This document shows positions 38,445-47,310 of a DNA stretch of 64,000 bases, in pieces; the stretch's first letter is position 1; each line of letters begins with the position of its first letter. The stretch comes from Oscillospiraceae bacterium (GTDB lineage: Bacteria; Bacillota; Clostridia; Oscillospirales; Ruminococcaceae): contig WRKM01000010.1 of NCBI GenBank assembly GCA_009778065.1, positions 26,023 to 90,022 on the forward strand, written 5' to 3'. The position numbers were made by a program, and so were the translations under genes. The notes beneath the pieces are model-generated. The model was not told where the DNA came from. It worked only from the letters and a program-made list of their open reading frames with translations, and did no database searches.

Positions 38445-38473
38445 TATTAATTACCTTTCGCATTATGAATTGC

Positions 38474-38743
38474 CTAAATTTTGTGCATGGAATTAAAAAT
38501 ATCTTCGTGCATGACATGAATCTGTAAATTCATATCGTTTCCGAGACTCTTGAGCGTGTCGGAAAAATAGCCGAAGTCTGTTTTCAGTGCGGAAATATCT
38601 ATCAGCATAGTCATAGCGAATAAATCCTGCATAATAGTCTGCGTCACGTCCATTACGTTTGCGTTAGACTCGGCACAAATACCCGTGACTTTTGCTAAAA
38701 TCCCCACGGTGTCTTTTCCCACTACGGTTATAACTGCTCTCAT
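38474..38743 (-). CDS. ACT-domain protein, UPF0237
   Basis: 89 residues forming one ACT domain: MRAVITVVGKDTVGILAKVT at the start, DVTQTIMQDLFAMTMLIDI in the middle. ACT modules bind small ligands such as amino acids. ATG 38743 was chosen because GAGGGGT lies 7 bases upstream; the upstream ATG at 38767 has no site. It is the first gene of a pair with UPF0210, suggesting ligand sensing for that protein. Confidence 0.88.
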   Translation of the reverse strand: MRAVITVVGKDTVGILAKVTGICAESNANVMDVTQTIMQDLFAMTMLIDISALKTDFGYFSDTLKSLGNDMNLQIHVMHEDIFNSMHKI

Positions 38744-38835
38744 ATAAAAACCCCTCTGTTTCTCCATATAGTTTTATTTGTTTTAAATTATATCATGTTT
38801 TTAGTTCTTTTGTCAAATAAATTCTGTTAAAACTA

Positions 38836-38864
38836 TTGACAATGTTCATAATCAGTGGTAAAAT
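38836..38864 (+). promoter_or_regulatory. Promoter of the 180-residue membrane protein gene
   Basis: TTGACA (38836-38841), 17-bp spacer, TAAAAT (38859-38864), 44 bases before the ATG. Confidence 0.75.
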
Positions 38865-38908
38865 TTAATATAAATAGTTACCAAATAAAGCGGCAGGAGG
38901 CACAAATT

Positions 38909-39451
38909 ATGTCACAAAGAGTTAAAAAAAGTCTGTCAATAACAGCTTTTATTATCGGTATTTTTTTAGTTTCCGCAATTATTTTTATGTTCGTGCTTCC
39001 CTCGACAGCCGACGAGGCGGGGGTGACTTATGAACTTATCGGCGATGGAACAATAAAAACCGGTATATATTATCACAACGGCGACAAAGAAAGCTTCTAT
39101 TATGAAGTATTCGATGACCAAACAATTCAGCTTGGCGGGATTGAGCCTGTTGAATATGTAATCATGACTAATTTTAACGGAGAGCCGCCCCCCGTGGATT
39201 CTGAAGAACCCGAATATCAGAGACAGTGGGATTTTATTTACAGATTCGCTGAGTTTCAAAGCGAGAGAAATACGTATGTGGCGGTAGTTATGAACTTTCC
39301 GGGACAAGATTCCTCTTTCAAACTTCTTCGCAACTTTAAAAGCTTAGAGGAATATTTTAGTGATGATGAATCAGGTGTGGTTCATTATTATGAGTACATT
39401 GATGAAAAAACTATAAGTCATGGCGATTATGTGTTTATGCTTGCCGAATAA
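38909..39451 (+). CDS. Hypothetical membrane-anchored protein
   Basis: 180 residues not recognised as a known family. One N-terminal hydrophobic segment (about 8-32, ITAFIIGIFLVSAIIFMFVL) suggests a membrane anchor or uncleaved signal, followed by an acidic soluble domain probably outside the cell; it has no cysteines and no sortase motif. ATG 38909 was preferred over 38855 because GGAGG is 8 bases before it. Own promoter and terminator, so monocistronic. Confidence 0.65.
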   Translation: MSQRVKKSLSITAFIIGIFLVSAIIFMFVLPSTADEAGVTYELIGDGTIKTGIYYHNGDKESFYYEVFDDQTIQLGGIEPVEYVIMTNFNGEPPPVDSEEPEYQRQWDFIYRFAEFQSERNTYVAVVMNFPGQDSSFKLLRNFKSLEEYFSDDESGVVHYYEYIDEKTISHGDYVFMLAE

Positions 39452-39467
39452 TTAATCTGACAAATTG

Positions 39468-39504
39468 CAGGGATTATGCTTTTTATGGCATAATCCCTGT
39501 TTTT
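39468..39504 (+). terminator. Rho-independent terminator after the 180-residue membrane protein gene
   Basis: A perfect 12-bp stem CAGGGATTATGC/GCATAATCCCTG with an 8-base loop, followed by TTTTTC. Confidence 0.92.
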
Positions 39505-39517
39505 CATAAAAAAAGTA

Positions 39518-39546
39518 TAGACATTATATTTAATTTATGTTATGAT
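39518..39546 (+). promoter_or_regulatory. Promoter of the PHP-phosphatase operon
   Basis: TAGACA (39518-39523), 17-bp spacer, TATGAT (39541-39546), 32 bases before the ATG. Confidence 0.65.
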
Positions 39547-39578
39547 ATATTAAAAGATTAAATGAAAGTGAAAAAATC

Positions 39579-40388
39579 ATGAACATTATCGATACTCACG
39601 TACATTCAAGCTTTTCCTTCGATGCGGACAATACTCCGCGCGAAATGATTGAACGCGCCTTGGAACTGGGCGTAAGCTCAATGACGTTTACAGACCATAT
39701 CGACATTGCTCATTATTATGGTTCCTTTTCTAAACAATCGGAGCTAATGCCGCGCGGCGCGAAAGAAATACTAAGCCTCCGTGATGAGTATAAGGATAGA
39801 ATAAACATAGGCTTCGGCGCGGAAATCAGCGGATTTATGCACGTTCCCGAACTTTCCCGTAAGTTAATCCGCGAGTTTAATTTTGATTATATCATAGGGG
39901 CAGTGCATGAAGTGCGAAACTATGAGGATTTTTATTATTTGAATTATAATGAAATAAATCCAAACGAGATTTTACGATTGTATTTTGACGAAATGCTCGA
40001 AATGGTGCAATTCGCAGACATAGACTGCATAGCGCATTTAACCTATCCTTTGCGTTATATTACGGGTGATTATAAAATACAGGTGGACTTAAACGAATAT
40101 ACAGACATTATACAAGAAATATTCAAAACAGCCGCCGGACGAGATTTGGCTCTCGAAATTAATACAAGCGGGCTTCGCAAGGCAGGATTTGAGTGTTTGT
40201 TCCCTGCTCTTGAACACGTCAGTCTTTTTAAAGAATGTGGCGGCTCGATAATAACAATAGGCTCAGATGCCCATAAAACAGCAGATATAGCGGCAAATTT
40301 TAAGCAGGCTACAGAAGTTGCCGAAGCCGCAGGGTTTAAGCAAATAGCTTATTTTGAAAAAAGAAAACCGATTTTCGTCAGTATTTAA
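39579..40388 (+). CDS. PHP-domain phosphatase, histidinol-phosphatase-like
   Basis: 269 residues with the PHP metal-dependent hydrolase pattern: DTHVHSSFSFDA (H-x-H, residue 5), MTFTDHIDIAHYYG (about 35), GAEISG (about 86), IGAVHEV (about 110), CIAHLTYPLRY (about 152) and GSDAHK (about 228). The order and length match HisJ-type histidinol-phosphate phosphatases, but no other histidine gene is nearby, so another phosphoester is possible. Its stop is 12 bases before the Lrp gene. Confidence 0.82.
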   Translation: MNIIDTHVHSSFSFDADNTPREMIERALELGVSSMTFTDHIDIAHYYGSFSKQSELMPRGAKEILSLRDEYKDRINIGFGAEISGFMHVPELSRKLIREFNFDYIIGAVHEVRNYEDFYYLNYNEINPNEILRLYFDEMLEMVQFADIDCIAHLTYPLRYITGDYKIQVDLNEYTDIIQEIFKTAAGRDLALEINTSGLRKAGFECLFPALEHVSLFKECGGSIITIGSDAHKTADIAANFKQATEVAEAAGFKQIAYFEKRKPIFVSI

Positions 40389-40400
40389 TAAGGAGGCACT

Positions 40401-40895
40401 ATGGAAAACACAACAAACAAAATTCTGCATATTTTGCGGGGCAATGCACGCCTTACAAACGCACAAATCGCGGCTATGCTCGGACTTTCGGAAAACGAGG
40501 TTCGTGCGGAAATCACTGCACTTGAAGAAAGCGGAATAATCGCAGGCTATTCGGCGATTATAAACGAGGAAGAATACGACAAAAATGCGACAACGGCAGT
40601 GATTCAACTCAAAGTTTCGCCCCAGTTAGACAACGGTTATGACGCCATTGTCCGTAAAATCGTGCAAAACTCGAATGTTGAGGACATACGGCTGATGAGC
40701 GGCGGCAACTATGACTTGGCGGTCACTGTCAAGTGTGAAAACTTCCGTGATGTCGCCACATTTGTGACGGCTAATCTCGCGCCTATGGACGGTGTGTTAT
40801 CCACGGCGACCCATTTTATATTAAAGCGTTACAAGGAAAAAGGCGCGTTATTCCCTTCGGATTCAGACGATGAAAGGAGCCTTGTTTCTCCGTGA
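40401..40895 (+). CDS. Lrp/AsnC-family regulator
   Basis: 164 residues: an N-terminal AsnC-type HTH (about 3-55, LTNAQIAAMLGLSENEVRAEI) and a C-terminal RAM/ACT-like ligand domain (about 65-150, AVIQLKVSPQ, GNYDLAVTVKC). These proteins sense amino acids and control their metabolism. The start follows AAGGAGG. The stop overlaps the GTG of the aminotransferase gene, so the two are co-expressed and this protein probably regulates it. Confidence 0.9.
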   Translation: MENTTNKILHILRGNARLTNAQIAAMLGLSENEVRAEITALEESGIIAGYSAIINEEEYDKNATTAVIQLKVSPQLDNGYDAIVRKIVQNSNVEDIRLMSGGNYDLAVTVKCENFRDVATFVTANLAPMDGVLSTATHFILKRYKEKGALFPSDSDDERSLVSP

Positions 40896-42067
40896 TAAAT
40901 TATGACGACATATTGTCCGAACGAGTAAAAAGCATAGAGTTTTCGGGCATAAGGAAATTTTTCGGAATAGCCGAAACGATGGACAACGTTATTTCGCTGT
41001 CTGTAGGTGAACCGGATTTTAAAACCCCGTGGGCGATTCGCAGAAAGGCTATTTTATCGCTCGAAACAGGGCATACGCACTATACCTCAAATTCGGGGTT
41101 GATTGAACTTCGCCGCGAAATATGTAAGTATACCGAGGACACAATCGGCGTGAGATATGACGTAAAAACCGAATCATTAATAACCGTGGGCGGCTCGGAA
41201 GCTATAGATTTAGCTATACGCGCACTTGTGTCTCCGGGCGACGAGGTTTTAGTGCCTGAGCCGAGTTTCGTCTGCTACTCGCCTATAGTTAGGCTTACAG
41301 GCGGCGTTGCCGTTCCTATAGTTACGAAACGCGAGAACCTCTTCAAATTAACTCCCGATGCGCTTCGTGCGGCTATTACCCCGAAAACCAAGGCTCTGAT
41401 TCTGCCGTTTCCGAATAACCCCACAGGGGCGGTCATGCGGCGTGACGAGCTTATGGAAATTGCCGAGATTATTAAAGACACAAATATAATGCTCATCAGC
41501 GATGAGATTTACGCCGAGCTTACTTACGGGGACAAGCACGTATCAATTGCTTCTCTTGACGGTATGAGGGAGCGGACGATTGTTATAAACGGGTTTTCAA
41601 AAACATTTGCCATGACAGGATGGCGGCTCGGTTGGGCGGTAGGTCCTGAGCCTGTTTTAACCCAAATGCTGAAAATTCATCAATACGCAATCATGTGTAG
41701 CCCGACTACAAGCCAATATGCGGCGATTACCGCGCTGTCTTCGCCTGAGGTGCGGCGGGATGTGGATTTTATGGTCAGCGAATACGATATGCGCCGCCGT
41801 CTGTGCGTTAAGTCTTTTAATGACATGGGGCTTGATTGTTTCAGTCCCGAAGGTGCGTTTTATGTCTTTCCCTGCGTAAAATCCACAGGGCTTTCCTCTG
41901 CCGAGTTCTGCGAAAAATTAATCATGACCAAGCGCGTAGCCGTGGTTCCGGGAGAGGCTTTCGGGAAAAGCGGAGATGGATTTATCCGCGTTTGTTACGC
42001 CTATTCGCTCAAGCATTTGACCGATGCGTTCACAAGAATTGATGAATTTTTACGTGAAATAAAATGA
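40892..42067 (+). CDS. PLP-dependent aminotransferase, class I/II
   Basis: 391 residues of fold type I. Visible are ISLSVGEPDFKTPWAIRRKA (about 34), TVGGSEAIDLAIRALVSPGD (about 95), FPNNPTGAVM (about 173), the ISDEIYAELTYG strand (about 201) and the PLP lysine in INGFSKTFAMTGWRLGWA (about 231). The family covers aspartate, aromatic and N-succinyl-diaminopimelate aminotransferases; PatA-like is closest by eye. GTG start, with AAGGAG 13 bases upstream, overlapping the Lrp stop. Confidence 0.9.
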   Translation: MINYDDILSERVKSIEFSGIRKFFGIAETMDNVISLSVGEPDFKTPWAIRRKAILSLETGHTHYTSNSGLIELRREICKYTEDTIGVRYDVKTESLITVGGSEAIDLAIRALVSPGDEVLVPEPSFVCYSPIVRLTGGVAVPIVTKRENLFKLTPDALRAAITPKTKALILPFPNNPTGAVMRRDELMEIAEIIKDTNIMLISDEIYAELTYGDKHVSIASLDGMRERTIVINGFSKTFAMTGWRLGWAVGPEPVLTQMLKIHQYAIMCSPTTSQYAAITALSSPEVRRDVDFMVSEYDMRRRLCVKSFNDMGLDCFSPEGAFYVFPCVKSTGLSSAEFCEKLIMTKRVAVVPGEAFGKSGDGFIRVCYAYSLKHLTDAFTRIDEFLREIK

Positions 42068-42879
42068 AAAATAGTATAATAACTGTTAAAGCTTATTCCA
42101 AGCTCAACTTTTTTTTAGACATTCTCGGTAGGAGAAGCGATGGCTACCATGAAATACGCACGACGATGCTGACGGTTGATTTATGCGATGATGTAAGGCT
42201 CGGCGTGAGTGACGGCGATGGGGTGTTTTTAACCTGTACGGAGCCTGAAATTCCGCTTGACGAGAGAAATACCGCTTATAAAGCGGCGAAGCTTTTTCTT
42301 GAGAAAGCAGGCGTGAAAAAACAAGTAGATATTGACATAATCAAAAGAATCCCCGTAGGAGGAGGTCTCGGCGGCTCAAGTGCAGATGCGGCGGCAGTTT
42401 TACGTGCATTAAATGAGCTTTTCGGTGAGCTTTTCGATTTAAGCGAATTGCTTGAAATAGGCACGAAGGTCGGTGCGGATGTGCCGTTTTGCATACATGG
42501 CGGTTTCGCGCTGTGTACGGGTACAGGTACAGAAATCGCAGAGGTTTTCCCTGTCCCCGCTTATATTTTCGTAATAGTCAAGCCAAATTTTTCCTGCTCA
42601 TCAAAAAAAGCTTACGCAATGTATGATAAAAAAAAACTTTCCGAAACGCCGTTCAGGGGTTGCACCGATGTTTTTAATATTTTTGAAAAGCTATATAACA
42701 ATCCGGAAATAGAGAAAATTAAAAACAATCTGATACAACTCGGCGCGGTAAATGCGAGTCTGAGCGGAAGCGGGAGTGCGGTTTTCGGGGTTTTCGAGGA
42801 CATAAATAGCGCGGAGCGGGCTTATGCGGCAATGAAATATACCGAAAAATTCATTGCGCGACCCATAGTGCAGAAATAG
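42064..42879 (+). CDS. ispE: 4-diphosphocytidyl-2-C-methyl-D-erythritol kinase
   Basis: A GHMP kinase of 271 residues, step four of the MEP isoprenoid pathway. AYSKLNFFLDILGRRSDGYH (residue 9), the phosphate loop PVGGGLGGSSADAAAVLRAL (about 97) and the late LSGSGSAVFGVF (about 238) are diagnostic. It overlaps the aminotransferase stop by four bases (ATGA), the end of the PHP-Lrp-aminotransferase-ispE run. Confidence 0.94.
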   Translation: MKNSIITVKAYSKLNFFLDILGRRSDGYHEIRTTMLTVDLCDDVRLGVSDGDGVFLTCTEPEIPLDERNTAYKAAKLFLEKAGVKKQVDIDIIKRIPVGGGLGGSSADAAAVLRALNELFGELFDLSELLEIGTKVGADVPFCIHGGFALCTGTGTEIAEVFPVPAYIFVIVKPNFSCSSKKAYAMYDKKKLSETPFRGCTDVFNIFEKLYNNPEIEKIKNNLIQLGAVNASLSGSGSAVFGVFEDINSAERAYAAMKYTEKFIARPIVQK

Positions 42880-42892
42880 ATTCTGCCCCCAC

Positions 42893-42921
42893 TTGACAAC
42901 CCTTACACTTTATAGTATTAT
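42893..42921 (+). promoter_or_regulatory. Promoter of the Asp23-DAK2 operon
   Basis: TTGACA (42893-42898), 17-bp spacer, TATTAT (42916-42921); a TATAAT three bases downstream is an alternative -10. Confidence 0.7.
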
Positions 42922-42956
42922 AATAGAAAGTAATAAAGCATGAAAGCAGGGGTGTT

Positions 42957-43316
42957 ATGGTCGTCTTAAGTAATCATCTCGGTAATATCCGCATAACAAA
43001 GCGATTTTTTACGTCTTTAATCGGTCATGCGCTGACGGATTGTTTCGGCGTAGCCGGTACAAACGCAAGGGGCTTCTGGCAAAATACGGTTGAACTGTTG
43101 CCTTTATTAAAACGGCTCAGGTATCCTGTCGTGGGCGTTAATGTAAAAGCCGCAGGCGGTACAATTTATATTGATTTACACATCACGGTCTTATATGGGG
43201 TAAATGTCGCCGCTGTTGTGAAAAGTATAAGGCACAAGGTAACATACACGGTAGAGGAACAAACGGGACTAAAAGTCGGGCGTGTCAACGTATTTGTGGA
43301 CGCTCTAAAATCATAA
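42957..43316 (+). CDS. Asp23/Gls24 family protein
   Basis: 119 residues of the alkaline-shock family (YloU-type). GVNVKAAGGTIYIDLHITVLYG and YTVEEQTGLKVGRVNVFVDAL are typical. Family members are membrane-associated envelope-stress factors. The ATG has CAGGGG upstream. It precedes the DAK2 kinase gene by 16 bases, the same pairing as yloU-yloV in Bacillus. Confidence 0.9.
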   Translation: MVVLSNHLGNIRITKRFFTSLIGHALTDCFGVAGTNARGFWQNTVELLPLLKRLRYPVVGVNVKAAGGTIYIDLHITVLYGVNVAAVVKSIRHKVTYTVEEQTGLKVGRVNVFVDALKS

Positions 43317-43332
43317 GCGGAGGAAATTTGTT

Positions 43333-44976
43333 TTGACGATTAGCGGAAAAATGCTGAAAAACGCCGTGATTTCCGGCGCAAATAACATTATCAACAATAA
43401 AGTAACAGTTGATGAAATGAATGTCTTTCCGGTACCGGACGGCGACACGGGTACTAACATGTCCGCAACCTTTAAAAACGCACTGACAGAACTCAGCCTG
43501 ATGTCCGATGACGCACAGATAGGCGCGGTCGCAGAAGTGGCGGCGTCAGCCATGCTTCGCGGCGCAAGAGGAAATTCCGGCGTTATCCTGTCATTGCTGT
43601 TCAGAGGATTCTCAAAAGGACTTGCGGGAAAAGACGCCGCCGAACCGACAGAACTATGCAGAGCCATGAAAATGGGGGTTGATGCGGCTTATAAATCAGT
43701 CATGAAGCCCACGGAAGGCACAATCTTAACAGTTTCTCGCGAGGCTGTGGATAAGGCTCTTGAGAGTGCGGAAAAAGGCGGCGGTCTTGACGAGGTTCTT
43801 GAAGCACTAATCGTTGAAGCCGAAGCATCGCTTGAACGAACGCCTGAACTTTTGCCCGTGCTTAAAAAAGCGGGTGTTGTTGACGCGGGCGGTATGGGGT
43901 ACATTTATATACTTAAAGGAATGAAGCAGGTACTGACGGGCGGCGAAGTGATAACCACGGAGGCGCCGGACGGTAACATTCAAAACATCGTCACAAATAA
44001 AGCAGGTTCATTCGATGCGGATATAGAGTTTACCTATTGTACCGAGTATATAGTGATTAAAACTCCCGGCGCAAAAGACGCTACCCTGTTACGGGCGCAT
44101 CTTGAAACTATAGGCGACAGCGTTTTGGCAATCGACGACGACGAGATAATAAAGGTTCACGTTCATACCGAGAATCCGGGTAACGCGCTTGAAGAAGGGC
44201 TTAAATTCGGAGCCCTAACAAGCATAAAAATAGAAAACATGAAGGAACAGCATAAACAAGAAACTGTCAAAGCGGAACTTCAGAAAAAACACTCCCTAAA
44301 ACCCGAAAGACCCGATAAAAAATACGGATTCGTTGCCGTGGCGAACGGCGCGGGGATTGAAACATTGTTTAACGATTTGGGCGTTGACAGAATCGTTCGC
44401 GGCGGACAAACTCAGAATCCGTCAACAGAGGATATTTTAGAGGCTGTCTTGGCAACGCCCGCCCATAACGTCTTTGTACTTCCGAATAACAAAAATATAA
44501 TTATGGCGGCAGAGCAGGCGGTAAAGCTCGCCGACAGAAATGTGATTGTTTTACAATCGCGGACAATTCCGCAGGGTTTGTCGGCTATGCTTTGTTTCGA
44601 TGAATCCGTCGGTATCAGCGAAAACAGTGTAGCCATGACAAAAGCTCTTGAAAAAGTCGGCACGGGTGCGGTAACTTATGCGGCTCGCGACAGCCTGTTT
44701 GACGGAAAGAAAATTAAATCGGGTGATATTCTCGCACTCGAGAACGGTAAGCTCTCTTTCACGGAAAAAGAGGTCTCAAAAGCACTCGTTAAGCTCACGC
44801 GCAAGATGATTAAAGGCGATACCACCTACATCACTGTTATTTACGGCTCGGACGTCACCGATGAAGAAGCGGAAACGGCATTTGAGGCACTCCGCGAAAA
44901 GGTCAGTGACGATATTGAGATAGGGTTAGTGAGCGGAGGACAGCCGATTTATTATTACATTGTTTCGGTGGAGTGA
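43333..44976 (+). CDS. DAK2-domain fatty acid kinase-like protein (FakA/YloV)
   Basis: 547 residues: a DhaL-type ATP-binding domain (about 5-200; NVFPVPDGDTGTNMSATFKN, MLRGARGNSGVILSLLFRGF), a middle domain and a C-terminal domain (to 547) ending IYYYIVSVE. In Staphylococcus FakA phosphorylates fatty acids presented by FakB; no fakB/DegV gene is seen here. TTG start with GGAGG about 9 bases upstream. Stop lies four bases before the response regulator. Confidence 0.9.
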   Translation: MTISGKMLKNAVISGANNIINNKVTVDEMNVFPVPDGDTGTNMSATFKNALTELSLMSDDAQIGAVAEVAASAMLRGARGNSGVILSLLFRGFSKGLAGKDAAEPTELCRAMKMGVDAAYKSVMKPTEGTILTVSREAVDKALESAEKGGGLDEVLEALIVEAEASLERTPELLPVLKKAGVVDAGGMGYIYILKGMKQVLTGGEVITTEAPDGNIQNIVTNKAGSFDADIEFTYCTEYIVIKTPGAKDATLLRAHLETIGDSVLAIDDDEIIKVHVHTENPGNALEEGLKFGALTSIKIENMKEQHKQETVKAELQKKHSLKPERPDKKYGFVAVANGAGIETLFNDLGVDRIVRGGQTQNPSTEDILEAVLATPAHNVFVLPNNKNIIMAAEQAVKLADRNVIVLQSRTIPQGLSAMLCFDESVGISENSVAMTKALEKVGTGAVTYAARDSLFDGKKIKSGDILALENGKLSFTEKEVSKALVKLTRKMIKGDTTYITVIYGSDVTDEEAETAFEALREKVSDDIEIGLVSGGQPIYYYIVSVE

Positions 44977-44979
44977 AGT

Positions 44980-45762
44980 TTGAAAGAATCGGTGCAAATC
45001 GGGGAAAACGAAACTTTCAAATACACTTTTGTGCGGGAAGGACATGGTAAAAGTTTGAAAAAGATTTTAGTCTGTGAGGACGAAGACGCAATACGCGATT
45101 TCGTTGTAATAAATTTAAAGAGAGCCGATTATGAAGTAGTAGACGTTAATTCGGGCGAGGCGGCGTTTATTGAATTTAAAAAGGCATTAGACGACCGCCC
45201 GTTTGACGTTGCGCTTTTGGATATAATGATGCCGGGTATGGACGGCACGGAGCTTTGCCGTAAAATCCGTGACGAGAGTAAATCAATCGGTATAATTATG
45301 CTGTCGGCGAAAAGTCAGGAGATGGACAAAATCACATGTCTGACCATAGGTGCGGACGATTATGTGACTAAGCCGTTTTCTCCGTCAGAATTGGTTGCGA
45401 GAGTAGACGCTATCTATCGCCGCGTAAATCTGAATGTTTCGGGCGGCGCGGGTGGGAGCGAGTTAGTTTCGGGACTTTTTGCGGTTAATACAAGAAGCAG
45501 GGTAATAACGAAAAACGGCGAACAGCTCGATTTAACGCAGGTGGAATATCAAATCATGGAGTATTTCATCAAAAATGTCGGCGTCGCACTCGACAGAAAG
45601 AGTATTTTAATACATATTTGGGGCGACAAGTATTACGGCGATGATAAGATTGTTGACGTGAATATAAGAAGGCTTCGTATGAAGGTCGAAGACGACCCAT
45701 CCTCGCCTGTATATATTCAAACCGTCTGGGGTTACGGGTACAAGTGGGCAGTTGACAATTGA
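44980..45762 (+). CDS. OmpR/PhoB-type response regulator
   Basis: 260 residues: a receiver domain (about 27-140) with acidic pocket CEDED, phosphoacceptor aspartate in VALLDIMMPGMDG (about 77) and lysine in YVTKPFSP, and a winged-helix DNA-binding domain (about 165-258; EYQIMEYFIKNVG, VNIRRLRMKVEDD, QTVWGYGYKWA). The TTG at 44980 has GGAG 6 bases upstream, giving an unusual 25-residue leader; a TTG at about 45055 would start at the receiver domain directly. Partner of the kinase 66 bases downstream. Confidence 0.9.
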   Translation: MKESVQIGENETFKYTFVREGHGKSLKKILVCEDEDAIRDFVVINLKRADYEVVDVNSGEAAFIEFKKALDDRPFDVALLDIMMPGMDGTELCRKIRDESKSIGIIMLSAKSQEMDKITCLTIGADDYVTKPFSPSELVARVDAIYRRVNLNVSGGAGGSELVSGLFAVNTRSRVITKNGEQLDLTQVEYQIMEYFIKNVGVALDRKSILIHIWGDKYYGDDKIVDVNIRRLRMKVEDDPSSPVYIQTVWGYGYKWAVDN

Positions 45763-45828
45763 CGGAAAATGATGTATAATTAGTTTATATAGCAATTTAA
45801 AATAATATGAGCAAAATCAAGGTTTAAC

Positions 45829-47310
45829 ATGTCACGAAAAAGTATCGCAAGCCGTTGGTTTATAAACAGCTTCAGCGTAGTCGCGGTTTTTCTTATAGTC
45901 GCTAACCTGAGCGTTTATTTTGCGGTCAGAAATTACTACTACGGCACTGTAAGGCAATACTTAGTCACACAGGTGAATATAGTGTACGGGGTTTTATCCT
46001 ATATGGATGACTATGTGCCGGGTATACGCCGCTCGATAGAAGAGTTTGATAAAAAAAACCATATGGAACTCATGGCTATTACCGAAAACGGCAGAATTGA
46101 CTTGACCTCAGGCGGTTTCTCGCCGGAGACAGGGTATGAAATGCCCGACTATGAAAAAGCAAAGCTGTCTGAGAACGGAACCGCCGACTATATCGGCTCT
46201 CTGCCTAACTCCGAGAGGTATATAGCTGTCACGGTCATGCTTCCCGGCGATGCTTATGATGCGATTCGGGTCATATCCTCGCTTGACAGAGTGGATACGC
46301 AAATCTATACGACGACCGTAAGCGTAGTTATTTTGAGTGCGGCAATAATGCTGTTTGTATTATTCCTCGGAATGTATTTTATAAAGTCCATCGTCTCCCC
46401 TCTGCGGCAAATAGGAAATTCTGCGAAAAAATTAGCGGCGGGCGACTTTTCCGGTCGCGTCACCCCTAAAAAGAGAGACGATGAAATCGGCGAACTTTGT
46501 ACAATATTTAACTCCATGGCGGATGATTTAGAAAACTCCGAAAAAATTAAAAACGATTTTATTTCCTCGGTATCGCACGAACTCAGAACCCCGCTCACAG
46601 CGATAAGAGGATGGAGCGAAACAGTACTCGAAATCGGTTCGGGCGAGGACGATGAATCACGCAAAACCTTTACAAAAGGAATGAGGGTAATTGAGTCCGA
46701 AACCACGCGGCTTTCCGGAATGGTAGAAGATTTACTTGATTTCTCAAAAATGCAAAGCGGTCGGTTGAAATTGCAAAAATCTAATATGGATATATTGGCG
46801 GAGCTTGCAGATGCGGTTTCGGTTTATGCCGAAAAAGCCAAAAGGGACGGGATAAATCTTTCATACACGGAACCTGATTTTGTCGCTATGATTTACGGAG
46901 ATAAAAACAGAATCAGACAGGTTTTTATAAACATAATTGACAATGCGGTAAAGTATTCGGGTAAACAAAGCAGAGATTTGGCGGCGGGAGCGGGTGACAG
47001 CGGTGCGGTTATCGTAGAAGCCGAACTTGCGGAGTCTTATGAAACAAAGCTTGTTATCAGTGTCTCCGACAACGGACGGGGTATTTCTGCTCGGGATTTA
47101 CCTAAGGTCAAAACGAGGTTTTTTAAAGCCGACAACTCGGTGCGGGGTTCGGGAATCGGACTTGCGGTGGCTGATGAAATTATAATGATGCACGATGGAG
47201 CTTTAATAATAGAAAGCGAGCAGGGTAAAGGAACAACGGTAAAAATAACGCTACCCGTAAATTACGGGACAGGTACTAAAGAATTAAGGAACAAGGATAA
47301 TGAGCGATAA
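45829..47310 (+). CDS. Sensor histidine kinase (PhoR-like)
   Basis: 493 residues: transmembrane helix (about 10-32), an extracellular sensor region (about 33-160), second helix (about 162-185), HAMP (about 186-240), dimerisation/phosphoacceptor domain with SSVSHELRTPLTAIRGW (about 248) and an ATPase domain with INIIDNAVKY (N box), SDNGRGIS and GSGIGLAVADE (G boxes). It autophosphorylates and passes phosphate to the adjacent response regulator. The signal is unknown. Overlaps the DUF1385 gene by 11 bases. Confidence 0.92.
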   Translation: MSRKSIASRWFINSFSVVAVFLIVANLSVYFAVRNYYYGTVRQYLVTQVNIVYGVLSYMDDYVPGIRRSIEEFDKKNHMELMAITENGRIDLTSGGFSPETGYEMPDYEKAKLSENGTADYIGSLPNSERYIAVTVMLPGDAYDAIRVISSLDRVDTQIYTTTVSVVILSAAIMLFVLFLGMYFIKSIVSPLRQIGNSAKKLAAGDFSGRVTPKKRDDEIGELCTIFNSMADDLENSEKIKNDFISSVSHELRTPLTAIRGWSETVLEIGSGEDDESRKTFTKGMRVIESETTRLSGMVEDLLDFSKMQSGRLKLQKSNMDILAELADAVSVYAEKAKRDGINLSYTEPDFVAMIYGDKNRIRQVFINIIDNAVKYSGKQSRDLAAGAGDSGAVIVEAELAESYETKLVISVSDNGRGISARDLPKVKTRFFKADNSVRGSGIGLAVADEIIMMHDGALIIESEQGKGTTVKITLPVNYGTGTKELRNKDNER